Origin: Comamonas testosteroni
GTDB lineage: Bacteria > Pseudomonadota > Gammaproteobacteria > Burkholderiales > Burkholderiaceae_C
Length of the DNA stretch: 64,000 nt
NCBI RefSeq assembly: GCF_000761245.1
Contig: NZ_AWOR01000001.1
Span: 744,001-808,000 of the forward strand
Direction of reading: 5' to 3'
Positions within the stretch are counted from its first letter, which is position 1. Each line of letters opens with the position of its first letter. The notes beneath the pieces were generated by a model. The model worked only from the letters and a program-made list of their open reading frames with translations, did no database searches and was not told the DNA's origin. Made by a program: the position numbers and the translations under genes. Below are positions 54,900 to 62,763 of this stretch, piece after piece.

Positions 54900-56012
54900 T
54901 TACTTCAGATCATCAGTGATGATGCGCACGATGCGCTGGCCGTTGGTGGAGCTGTCCGGCTGGCCTTGCTCATTGAGCACGCTGACCTGGGACTTGTTGC
55001 CGTCACCCTTGACCTGGATCTGATACTTCTGAGGCGCAGCAGCTTCCTTGCCCTGGCTGAAGATCTTGCTGAAGAAGCCCTTGGACTCAGGCTTGGCGTT
55101 CGGGTCCACGTAGCGCACATAGTAGAGGCCACGGCTGCGGTCGCGGTCTTCCACGGTGAAGCCGGTGCGGTCCAGCGCCACGCCAACGCGGCGCCATGCG
55201 CGCTCAAAGCCTTCTTCCAGCTGCAAAGTGGGCACGCCGTTGACGGTGTCCATGCGTGCGCCGGTCGATGTGGTGGCCGCAGACCTATCGGCCTTGGCGA
55301 CGGCAGAGGCCTGCTCTTCGCTCACGCCCAGCTTGACCATGATGCGGCGCAGGAATTCGGTTTCCAGTTCGGGGTCGCGAGGACGTGGTTGCCAGATGGT
55401 GTTGTCCTTGCGCTCGCTGGTGTAGACCTCCTGCATGCCACGGTGGGTGACATAGATGCGGGTCTTGCCATCGGGCTCGCGCTCCAGGCGGGTGCGGAAT
55501 TTGTCGCGCTCGCTGGTGGAGTAGAGCGAATCGAACACCTTGCCCAGGCTTCTGCGGATGATGTCCTGAGGCAGCTTGGCGCGGTTTTCGGCCCAGTCGG
55601 TCTCGAGAATGCCCAGCTGGCGGTCTTCCATCGAGTAGATGAAACCGTTTTCCAGCCAGAAGTCACGAGTGGGTTCCCAGAGCTTGTCGGCTGCACGATC
55701 AACCACGAGCCAATGCTCGGCACCGTCGCGCTCGATGCGGACGTCGCCGATCTTGTTGGCCGCGGTGTTGTTGTCGGTCGGCTTGGCTGCCTTGGCATTG
55801 GCCTGCATGGCAGCAGCGGATACCACGCCACCAGGGACGGTATAGCGCGAGTCTTGCGACAGCTGCGTCAGATCCGGAGGGACTTCAAGAGAGGGAGCCT
55901 GATTCTTGCCCGCGCTCTTGTAGTCGATCTTGGTCTCTTGGAACGTGGTCGTGCAGGCAGACAGGCCCAGCGCGATGCTGAGCAGGCTCAAACGTGCTGT
56001 TTGTTGTTTCAC
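54900..56012 (-). CDS. bamC: Outer membrane protein assembly factor BamC
   Basis: A 370-residue lipoprotein of the BAM complex. The signal ends LGLSAC (lipidated Cys at residue 20). The unstructured N-terminal segment that contacts BamD follows, with LEVPPDLTQLSQDSRYTVPG, a BamC/NlpB hallmark. Two helix-grip domains follow (EHWLVVDRAADKLWEPTRDFW near 100, and LQLEEGFERAWRRVGVALDR in the second). It lies 63 bp after dapA on the same strand, the conserved dapA-bamC (nlpB) order. Confidence 0.93.
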   Translation of the reverse strand: MKQQTARLSLLSIALGLSACTTTFQETKIDYKSAGKNQAPSLEVPPDLTQLSQDSRYTVPGGVVSAAAMQANAKAAKPTDNNTAANKIGDVRIERDGAEHWLVVDRAADKLWEPTRDFWLENGFIYSMEDRQLGILETDWAENRAKLPQDIIRRSLGKVFDSLYSTSERDKFRTRLEREPDGKTRIYVTHRGMQEVYTSERKDNTIWQPRPRDPELETEFLRRIMVKLGVSEEQASAVAKADRSAATTSTGARMDTVNGVPTLQLEEGFERAWRRVGVALDRTGFTVEDRDRSRGLYYVRYVDPNAKPESKGFFSKIFSQGKEAAAPQKYQIQVKGDGNKSQVSVLNEQGQPDSSTNGQRIVRIITDDLK

Positions 56013-56075
56013 GCGGATTGTCCTTGGGTAGCGTTCAAGCTATGTGCGAAAAACCGCTAGCTTAGCGCAACTCGA

Positions 56076-56972
56076 TCACAGTACGCCAACTTTACGCAGA
56101 GCATCCTCAACAACTGCTTCGCATTGCTCGCTCAGCGGCGTCATGGGCAGGCGCATGGCGGGGCCGCACAAACCCATGCGGGCTGCTGCCCATTTCACGG
56201 GAATGGGATTGGCTTCCACAAACAGGCTCTTGTGCAGGGGCATGAGCTTGAACTGGATTTCCATGGCGCGCTTGGTATCGCCGGCCATGGCGGCCTTGCA
56301 CAGCTCGCTCATCAGGCGGGGCGCGACGTTGGCCGTCACGCTGATATTGCCGTGGCCGCCGCACAGCATCAGTGCCACGGCGGTGGGGTCGTCGCCGGAG
56401 TAGACGCCGAAGCCGGCAGGCACGTCGCGGATCAGCCATTGAGCACGCTCGATGTTGCCGGTGGCTTCCTTGATGCCGATGATGCCGGGGATCTGGGCCA
56501 GGCGCAGCACGGTGTCATGCTGCATGTCCGCAACCGAGCGGCCGGGCACGTTGTACAGCACCACGGGCAGGTCTCCAGTGGCTTCGGCGATGGCCTTGAA
56601 GTGCTGGTACTGGCCTTCCTGCGTGGGCTTGTTGTAGTAGGGAACGACCTGCAGCTGGCTGTCGGCGCCCACCTTCTTGGCGTACTTGGCCAGCTCGATG
56701 GCTTCGTGCGTGCTGTTGGCACCGCAGCCGGCCATGATGGAGACGCGGCCGGCGGCCTGTTCCACGGCGACACGAATGATTTCGCAATGCTCTTCGACAT
56801 TCACGGTGGGCGATTCACCGGTGGTGCCGACCACACCGATGCAGTTGGTGCCTTCGGCCACATGCCAGTCGATGAGTTTGCGCAGCGACGGGTAGTCGAC
56901 GCTACCGTCTTCGAGCATGGGCGTAATGAGGGCAACAATGCTGCCAGTGAGAGCAACGGAGGGTGATGTCAT
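56076..56972 (-). CDS. dapA: 4-hydroxy-tetrahydrodipicolinate synthase
   Basis: A 298-residue class I aldolase condensing pyruvate with aspartate semialdehyde, the first committed step to lysine and diaminopimelate for peptidoglycan. It shows [14 protein letters not shown], the Tyr in [10 protein letters not shown], the Schiff-base Lys in [12 protein letters not shown], and [15 protein letters not shown]. The ATG at 56972 matches the family start ([10 protein letters not shown]) better than the longer frame from 57044. It is first in the dapA-bamC operon. Confidence 0.96.
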   Translation of the reverse strand: MTSPSVALTGSIVALITPMLEDGSVDYPSLRKLIDWHVAEGTNCIGVVGTTGESPTVNVEEHCEIIRVAVEQAAGRVSIMAGCGANSTHEAIELAKYAKKVGADSQLQVVPYYNKPTQEGQYQHFKAIAEATGDLPVVLYNVPGRSVADMQHDTVLRLAQIPGIIGIKEATGNIERAQWLIRDVPAGFGVYSGDDPTAVALMLCGGHGNISVTANVAPRLMSELCKAAMAGDTKRAMEIQFKLMPLHKSLFVEANPIPVKWAAARMGLCGPAMRLPMTPLSEQCEAVVEDALRKVGVL

Positions 56973-57270
56973 ATCCGCAATCAGAAAACGGTAAAAATGA
57001 ATTCTACAAACAGGGACAGGGTGCAGGCAGTGGTTTGCCATCAACAGTGTCTAGCAAAACTCTGTTTTTGTCGAAGTGTTGTTGATAAATGACGGAATGA
57101 CGAAATATTTAATTTTTGTGCGTCATATTGTTCGTTGATCGTGGCTCTGTTTCGGACGGCATGGCTGCAATCTGGCGGCTTTGCGGGTCTTGCACGATGC
57201 GGCCGGTCCGCCATCCTCAAAGCCTGCAGGCAGGCCCGGCGACCACAGGTCCGACCCCGCCGGCATCGCT
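56973..57270. other. Intergenic region upstream of dapA
   Basis: About 300 bp, with an AT-rich core at 57060-57130, between the end of the WG-repeat-like gene region and dapA. It should carry the dapA promoter (leftward). No gene or clear promoter box was recognised. Confidence 0.45.
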
Positions 57271-59421
57271 TCAGTTCGCGCTGTAGTTCCAGGCGCTGAT
57301 ATGGGCCTGCGCCAGCCGCTCCATGAAGTGCTCGGCATCTGCCGAGCGCACCACGGTCATGCGCAGGCTGTCGTCATCGGTGGCCAGCTTGATCAGGGCC
57401 AGCTGGCGGCCGCTCAGATGTTCGGCCATGTTCTCCAGGCCCGATTCAACACCGTCAGCGGGCGTGTCCCATTGCCAGTCATCGGTGCCTGGCAGCCAGT
57501 GCGTGGCGGCAATGCCCTCGGCGTCCTTCCAGTCAAAGCGGGCGAACTGATCGGCAACGGCCAGCAGATGCACCCAGTACAGGGTCAGCGCGTTTTCTCC
57601 TGCGGGCAGATGCATGACATCGGGGTCGATCTCGTCATCTTCGTCCCAGCCCATGTCGTCAGGATCAGGTGCCGCCACGCAGTCGCGCCATTGCTGCAAC
57701 AGCTGTGCGGCCCGGCTTTCGTCATTCAGGCAGAGAATGCGCGAAATATCCTGCATCCAGTCCCCATCCTCTGCCTCTATCAGTTCCGCGCGGGTCATGG
57801 TCGTGGTTTCGGGGGTGTCGCTACCCAGGCCCTTGAACATGCCGCGCAGCGCATTGCGGTAGTCCTCCCAGGTTTCTCCGGTGCGGGTGATGCTGAAGTC
57901 CTGGATGGAGAACATGACCAGTTCGGCCTGCGGCCCTTCGCCCGCAAAGGTGAGCAGTTCATTTTTCTTCGGACTGCAGTTCAGCGGCGGGCACCAGATA
58001 TCAGGGGCGGCCAGCAGCTTGCCTTTGGTGCTGAAGATGCGCGGCTCGCCTTTTTCGGTGATGGCCAGAAGCTTGCGGCCGGGAAATACCTTGGGGGGCG
58101 AGCTGCTGAAGCCGCGCTCTATGGTCTTGAACTGACAGGGGATGATTTCCTGGCCGCGGATGTCGATCACGCCTTCGAGCATGCGGTGCTCCTGCTCGCC
58201 GTGCTCGTTGACAAAGGGTTCCCGGACGCAGGCGACGGCCAGTTCTGTCTTGGCGCTGAAGTCGTTGATGTGCCAGTAGCGGCTGGCATCGAACAGCGGC
58301 AGGCCGTCGGCCTTGAGCAGCAACTGGCGCGAGTCGCCATAAGGGCCTTGTTCGGCACGGATGAATTCGTCGTGCTCCTCATTGTAGTCGATGCTGCTGA
58401 GCCCTTCGTGCAGCAGCGCGAGGCCGGGCAGGTTGCGCAGCTCCTGCATGTTTTCCTGCCCCGGTGATCGGCAGGCCATCACCTGGGGCGTGACGGCATA
58501 GGCGTCGCGATAGCCCTCGGAGGGCGATACCAGCCAGACTCCGTTCAGATCCTTGATGCCGGACTTCGCACCTTCGCCCGGCGTGGTCTCGGGATAGTGC
58601 ACGCTCAGATGCTCGCCAGAGACAAAGGTCATGCTTGCGCCTTCCACGGGGCGCTGCAGCCAGCGGCCGTATGGTGTGACCATGCCCACAGGCCAGTGGC
58701 CGCGCTCGGCCTCGTTCTGTGGCTTCAGGCCCGTGCGCGGGTGCAGCTTGGGCATGACGTAATAGCTTTCGGTCGCTTCGTCCCAGGCACCATGGTGGCG
58801 TGGCTCGTAGTGATCGGCCAGCCAGGCGGGCCAGTCTTCTTCGCTTTGCTGCTCGATGACCTCGGTGCGGGCGATGACCGCGTCGCTCCACCATCCCAGA
58901 TGGGATTGCGGCGCCCGCTTCAAGGCCTGCAGAGATTCGGGCAGCTCGCCGCCGCTGCAGCTCCATTGCCGACATAGCTCGCGCTGGGCCAGCAAAAAGG
59001 TCGTGAACTGCGCTTCGTCAAAGTCATGCGGACATAGCGTGGCGCAGTCCAGCAGCAGCCATTGGCGCGTGCTGGTGCTGATGGTGTGATCGATTTGCTG
59101 CCATTGCTTCTTGACGGAGTCGGGCCAATGCGCAGGGCTTTTTGCGGGCAGTGGCTCAATCACGCCCTTGAGCCATTGCCAGCGGGCCCGAACCTGCTCC
59201 ATGGGGGCTGTCAGGGCCGAGAGGCTTTGCTTGTCCCGATAGGCGCTGCAGGGCACCAGCTCGGGCAGATGCTGCGCATCGCCCAGCAGCACGCTGAACA
59301 GCAGCGGCGTGCTGCTGAACCATTCGGCCCAGCCCTCGCAGCTGCCGCCGGGCTCTGCGGGCCACTCTGTCTCCGGGCCGGGGCGTTCGTCGTGGGCAAG
59401 CAGCAGGGCGTAGGCGGGCAT
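57271..59421 (-). CDS. Large uncharacterised protein with WG-repeat-like segments
   Basis: A 716-residue acidic, Trp-rich soluble protein. There is no signal peptide or membrane helix. The central part (about 260-500) has beta-rich units resembling WG repeats: GIKDLNGVWLVSPSEGY and GVIDIRGQEIIPCQFKTIERG, with EKGEPRIFSTKGKLL further on. The N-terminal 200 residues and the acidic segment DPDDMGWDEDDEIDPD near the C-terminus match nothing I know. The ATG at 59421 is chosen because upstream codons are basic, Pro-rich shadow sequence from the methyltransferase gene. It lies 34 bp after that methyltransferase gene and is probably cotranscribed with it. Function unknown. Confidence 0.7.
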   Translation of the reverse strand: MPAYALLLAHDERPGPETEWPAEPGGSCEGWAEWFSSTPLLFSVLLGDAQHLPELVPCSAYRDKQSLSALTAPMEQVRARWQWLKGVIEPLPAKSPAHWPDSVKKQWQQIDHTISTSTRQWLLLDCATLCPHDFDEAQFTTFLLAQRELCRQWSCSGGELPESLQALKRAPQSHLGWWSDAVIARTEVIEQQSEEDWPAWLADHYEPRHHGAWDEATESYYVMPKLHPRTGLKPQNEAERGHWPVGMVTPYGRWLQRPVEGASMTFVSGEHLSVHYPETTPGEGAKSGIKDLNGVWLVSPSEGYRDAYAVTPQVMACRSPGQENMQELRNLPGLALLHEGLSSIDYNEEHDEFIRAEQGPYGDSRQLLLKADGLPLFDASRYWHINDFSAKTELAVACVREPFVNEHGEQEHRMLEGVIDIRGQEIIPCQFKTIERGFSSSPPKVFPGRKLLAITEKGEPRIFSTKGKLLAAPDIWCPPLNCSPKKNELLTFAGEGPQAELVMFSIQDFSITRTGETWEDYRNALRGMFKGLGSDTPETTTMTRAELIEAEDGDWMQDISRILCLNDESRAAQLLQQWRDCVAAPDPDDMGWDEDDEIDPDVMHLPAGENALTLYWVHLLAVADQFARFDWKDAEGIAATHWLPGTDDWQWDTPADGVESGLENMAEHLSGRQLALIKLATDDDSLRMTVVRSADAEHFMERLAQAHISAWNYSAN

Positions 59422-59455
59422 GGCAGTCGGGCAGATCGGGATCGGAAGAAGGGTG

Positions 59456-60055
59456 TCAGGCTTGCAGCAATGCGGGTACGGCCGGTGCGGCCGCGCCATC
59501 GGGCCGTATGGCGGCGATGCGCTGCACCACGCGCGCGGGCTGCTCAAGCAGGCCGTGCTCGTAGGCGACGATGTTCCAGCCGGCGCAGACTTGCAGCAGC
59601 TCGCCGGGCGCGAGCAGAAAATCCGGGCGCGAGGGCTTGCCATAGGCCTCGTTGCCCTGGGCAAAGGTTTCGTAGAGCAGCACGCCGCCGGGCTTGACGC
59701 TGGCCAGAATCAGCGGCCACAGGGGACGCCACAGGTAGTTGGTGACGACCACGCCATCAAAGCTGCGCCCCGTCAGCGGCCAGGCGTTGTTTTCGATGTC
59801 GGCGGTAATCGTCTCGGCGATATCCGCCACGGACCGGGTCGCCTCCGGCGCCCTGTCCACGCTGGTCAGAGTGTGGTTCAAGGCCGAGAGGAAACGGGTA
59901 TGGCGGCCCATGCCGCAGGCCAGATCCAGCACCGAGCCCTGCGGGCGTACCAGATGGGCAAAGCGGGCAATCCAGGCTGAGGGCGCCGGCGCGCAGTGGC
60001 TGGCGGTGGTCGCAGGAATGGGGGCGGGTGTGGGCGGCAGGGAGTTGCTGGTCAT
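59456..60055 (-). CDS. Class I SAM-dependent methyltransferase
   Basis: A 199-residue methyltransferase. Motif I is SVLDLACGMGRHTRFLSAL, the acidic post-I residue is in LTSVDRAPEA, motif IV is FDGVVVTNYLWRPLWP, and LASVKPGGVLLYETFAQGNE is the typical post-IV strand. This resembles the TehB-like/UbiE-fold small methyltransferases often annotated only by fold. The substrate is not predictable. The ATG at 60055 is preferred over an upstream ATG at 60097. The WG-repeat-like gene follows closely. Confidence 0.85.
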   Translation of the reverse strand: MTSNSLPPTPAPIPATTASHCAPAPSAWIARFAHLVRPQGSVLDLACGMGRHTRFLSALNHTLTSVDRAPEATRSVADIAETITADIENNAWPLTGRSFDGVVVTNYLWRPLWPLILASVKPGGVLLYETFAQGNEAYGKPSRPDFLLAPGELLQVCAGWNIVAYEHGLLEQPARVVQRIAAIRPDGAAAPAVPALLQA

Positions 60056-60146
60056 CTTGCGAAAACTATAGCAGTGCCCGCAGCCAAATCCTTGCATGGC
60101 CTGTGCGTCGCTGCATCGGCCGCAGCTCGCGTCGGCTCAGTGCGGC

Positions 60147-60959
60147 TCAGTGCGGCTTCACATCGTCCTTGAGCGCGGCCAGGGCCATGTCTTCCACCAT
60201 GCCCGGGGCGATCAGCTTGATGAAGCGGCCCAGCTTGCCCTTGCCCGTCATCACCACCTCGCGCTGGCGGCGCTTCAGGCCGTCGAGTATGAGGCGTGCG
60301 CATTCGGCCACCGTCATCGCGCCGTCCTCCTTGAGGCCGCTGACGCCTGCGGCTTCGCCTCTGGCGTTGTAGCCGTGGTAGCGGATGCGCGTATCCACCA
60401 CGCCAGGGTAGGCAGTGGTCACGCTCACGCCGGCGGGCTTGAGCTCGATGCGCAGGGCTTCGAAGAAGCCGGCCATGGCGAACTTGCTGGCGCTATAGGC
60501 CGTGCGGCCCGGCACGCCGATCAGACCGGCCAGCGAAGACACGGCGACGATGGAGCCCTGGCTGGCCTTGAGGTGCGGTAGCGCCGCATGGGTGCACCAG
60601 ACGCTGCCCCAGAGGTTGATGCGCATCAACCTCTCATACCAGCCCAGGTCTTGTGCGCTGACCTGTTCGAACAGCGCATGGGCCGAGACCCCGGCGTTGT
60701 TGATCAGGGCGTCCAGCCCGCCAAACTGCTGCACGGCGGCGTCGATCAGCGCGCGGCACTGGGCCTCTTCGCTTACATCGGTGGGAACTGCGAGCACCTG
60801 CGCCCCCAGGGCCTGGCATTGCTCTGCCACGGCCTGCAGATTGTCGGCATTGCGCGCAGCCAGCGTCAGCTGCAGCCCGCTGCCATGGGTTTGTGCCAGC
60901 TGGCGGGCCATTTCGGCGCCTATGCCGTCCGAGGCTCCGGTGATGATGATGCGGGCCAT
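60147..60959 (-). CDS. Short-chain dehydrogenase/reductase
   Basis: A 270-residue SDR enzyme: cofactor motif TGASDGIGAEMARQLA at the N-terminus, LINNAGVSAHALF, the catalytic Ser in IVAVSSLAGLIG, and Tyr/Lys in RTAYSASKFAMAGFFEAL. The C-terminal part (LKRRQREVVMTGKGKLGRF) is typical of the classical group acting on lipids or steroids, which often associate with membranes. The substrate is unknown. It is third in a leftward operon with an MFS transporter and a 43-residue membrane protein. Confidence 0.9.
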   Translation of the reverse strand: MARIIITGASDGIGAEMARQLAQTHGSGLQLTLAARNADNLQAVAEQCQALGAQVLAVPTDVSEEAQCRALIDAAVQQFGGLDALINNAGVSAHALFEQVSAQDLGWYERLMRINLWGSVWCTHAALPHLKASQGSIVAVSSLAGLIGVPGRTAYSASKFAMAGFFEALRIELKPAGVSVTTAYPGVVDTRIRYHGYNARGEAAGVSGLKEDGAMTVAECARLILDGLKRRQREVVMTGKGKLGRFIKLIAPGMVEDMALAALKDDVKPH

Positions 60960-61001
60960 GCTCTCTCCCGGCCATGCCGCCCGGGCGGCTTGCCCAAGAG
61001 C

Positions 61002-61133
61002 TCAGAAGCAGGCCCAGACCTGGTCTGCCAGTGTGAGCATGAATTCCGGTTGCAGATACAGGGCAAACACCGCCAGCAGCAGCACGAGCACGGCACACCA
61101 GATGGAGATGCGTTGCCAGAGTTTGAGCGGCAT
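61002..61133 (-). CDS. 43-residue single-helix membrane protein
   Basis: The product starts PLKLWQRISIW and has one hydrophobic helix (about residues 10-28) followed by YLQPEFMLTLADQVWACF. It sits 16 bp after the MFS gene and 42 bp before the SDR gene on the same strand, with a plausible start ATG at 61133. Its position and clean single-helix profile support it as a real small protein. It could be a regulatory subunit of the transporter, but that is inference. Confidence 0.65.
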   Translation of the reverse strand: MPLKLWQRISIWCAVLVLLLAVFALYLQPEFMLTLADQVWACF

Positions 61134-61149
61134 GGCGGTGTCTCCGGTA

Positions 61150-62373
61150 TCAGGCGGCGCTGGGCGTGCGGCGCACAATGGCGGTCTCGCGCACGGGCAT
61201 GTTGACGATGGCGGCAAAAATGCCCAGGGCAATCGAGATGTACCAGACCATGTCGTAGTTGCCGTTGATGTCGTAGAGATAGCCGCCCAGCCATACGCCC
61301 AGGAAGCTGCCGATCTGGTGGCTGAAGAAGACAAAGCCGCCGAGCATGGACAGATGCTGCACGCCGAAGATCTGGGCGATGGTGGCATTGGTCAGCGGCA
61401 CGGTGGACAGCCACAGAAAGCCCATGGCGGCGCAGAAGGCATAGACCGACCAGGGCGACAGCGGTGTCAGCAAGAAGGCCACGGTGGCCACCGAGCGCAG
61501 GCCGTAGATGCCCGACAGCAGATAGCGCTTGGGCAGCTTCTGGCCCAGGTTGCCGGCCAGATAGGTGCCGAAGATATTGAACAGGCCGACCAGGGCCAGC
61601 GAATAGCTGGCCACATGGGGCGCCATGCCGAAGTCCTTCAGATAGCTGGGCATGTGCACGCCGATGAACATGACCTGGAAGCCGCAGACAAAGTAGCCCG
61701 CCATCAGCAGCAGAAAGCTGGGGTAGGTCCAGGCTTCCCTGAGCGCCTGGCCCACGGTCTGCTCACGCTTGATGGGCGTGCTGCCGCCAAAGCCCGGCTC
61801 GCGCAGGCCAAAGGCCAGCGCGGCAATCAGCAGCGCGAACAGCGCCAGTATCAGCAAGGCATTGGACCAGCCGAACTGCGCGATCAGCTTGCCCTCCACG
61901 GGCACCATGAAGAACTGGCCGAACGATCCCGCTGCCGCGGCCACGCCCATGGCCCAGCTGCGCCGCGCCACGGGAATCTGCCGGCCCAGCACGCCGTAGA
62001 TCACGGCATAGGTGGTGCCGGCCTGGGCCGCGCCGATCAACACGCCGGCCGTCAGCAGGAACACCGTGGAGCTGGGAGACAGCGCCATGCCGACCAGACC
62101 CAGGGCATAGAGGATGGAGCCGCCGATCAGCACCTTGAAGGCGCCGATGCGATCGGCCAGCATGCCGACGAAGATGCCCAGGATGCCCCAGGACAGGTTC
62201 TGCACGGCAATGGCCAGGGAAAAGTTCTCGCGCGTCCAGCCCATTTCCTGGGTGATGGGTTGCAGCCACAGGCCGAAGCCGTGGCGTATGCCCATGGAGA
62301 GCGTGACGATGGCGCCACCGCACAGAAGAATCTGCGCCATGGACATGGGGGCTGGAGTTGTCTTTGTAGTCAT
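61150..62373 (-). CDS. Major facilitator superfamily transporter
   Basis: A 407-residue, 12-helix MFS permease. It shows the cytoplasmic loop 2-3 motif as GMLADRIGAFKVLIGG, GRQIPVARRSWAMGVAAAAG in the first half, and LGVWLGGYLYDINGNYDMVW near the C-terminus, as in the oxalate/formate-antiporter-like and monocarboxylate-like groups. The ATG at 62373 is chosen over an upstream ATG at 62448. The substrate is probably an organic anion. It is first in an operon with the small membrane protein and SDR. Confidence 0.9.
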   Translation of the reverse strand: MTTKTTPAPMSMAQILLCGGAIVTLSMGIRHGFGLWLQPITQEMGWTRENFSLAIAVQNLSWGILGIFVGMLADRIGAFKVLIGGSILYALGLVGMALSPSSTVFLLTAGVLIGAAQAGTTYAVIYGVLGRQIPVARRSWAMGVAAAAGSFGQFFMVPVEGKLIAQFGWSNALLILALFALLIAALAFGLREPGFGGSTPIKREQTVGQALREAWTYPSFLLLMAGYFVCGFQVMFIGVHMPSYLKDFGMAPHVASYSLALVGLFNIFGTYLAGNLGQKLPKRYLLSGIYGLRSVATVAFLLTPLSPWSVYAFCAAMGFLWLSTVPLTNATIAQIFGVQHLSMLGGFVFFSHQIGSFLGVWLGGYLYDINGNYDMVWYISIALGIFAAIVNMPVRETAIVRRTPSAA

Positions 62374-62763
62374 GCCGTGTGTGCGAAAAAAGGCTTGGGA
62401 GGCGGTCAGCACACCACTGTAACGAAACCCGCTGTTTTGCGCCTGCACAGCTCGTCACGTGCGTGGCAGTGCGGCCTGCCAGAATGCGATGGCGGCGCCG
62501 GGCGCTGCGGGCGTGCAGCCAGTCGCGACCAATAAAAAGTGAGCGCAATGCGCAAGGTATTCAACAAAAAACAGGTTAAATCTATCTGAAAGTGATTAAT
62601 AACAAGCGGTGAAAGCTATCTTTTTGAGAGTTATCGCAGCGAGCAAAATGCGCTGAAAACACGTTGCCAAGACAGATGTTCGGGCTTTGTGCAAGAGTAT
62701 TGGGAGTAAACAACTGTGAATTTATCCAGCTCTCATCCGAAGAGGCCACTACAATCCGCCCCC
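62374..62763. other. Divergent intergenic region before parE
   Basis: 390 bp holding the leftward MFS promoter and the parE promoter. The stretch 62560-62660 is AT-rich and contains AAAGCTATC (62612-62620), a variant of the recurring motif. TTGCCA at 62663-62668 is a possible parE -35. No gene was recognised. Confidence 0.45.

Noticed and set aside
60502..62535. 677-codon open frame on the plus strand across the SDR, small protein and MFS genes
   Set aside because: It crosses three well-supported genes and their gaps; composition (His/Gln/Ala-rich) is typical of antisense frames in this genome.
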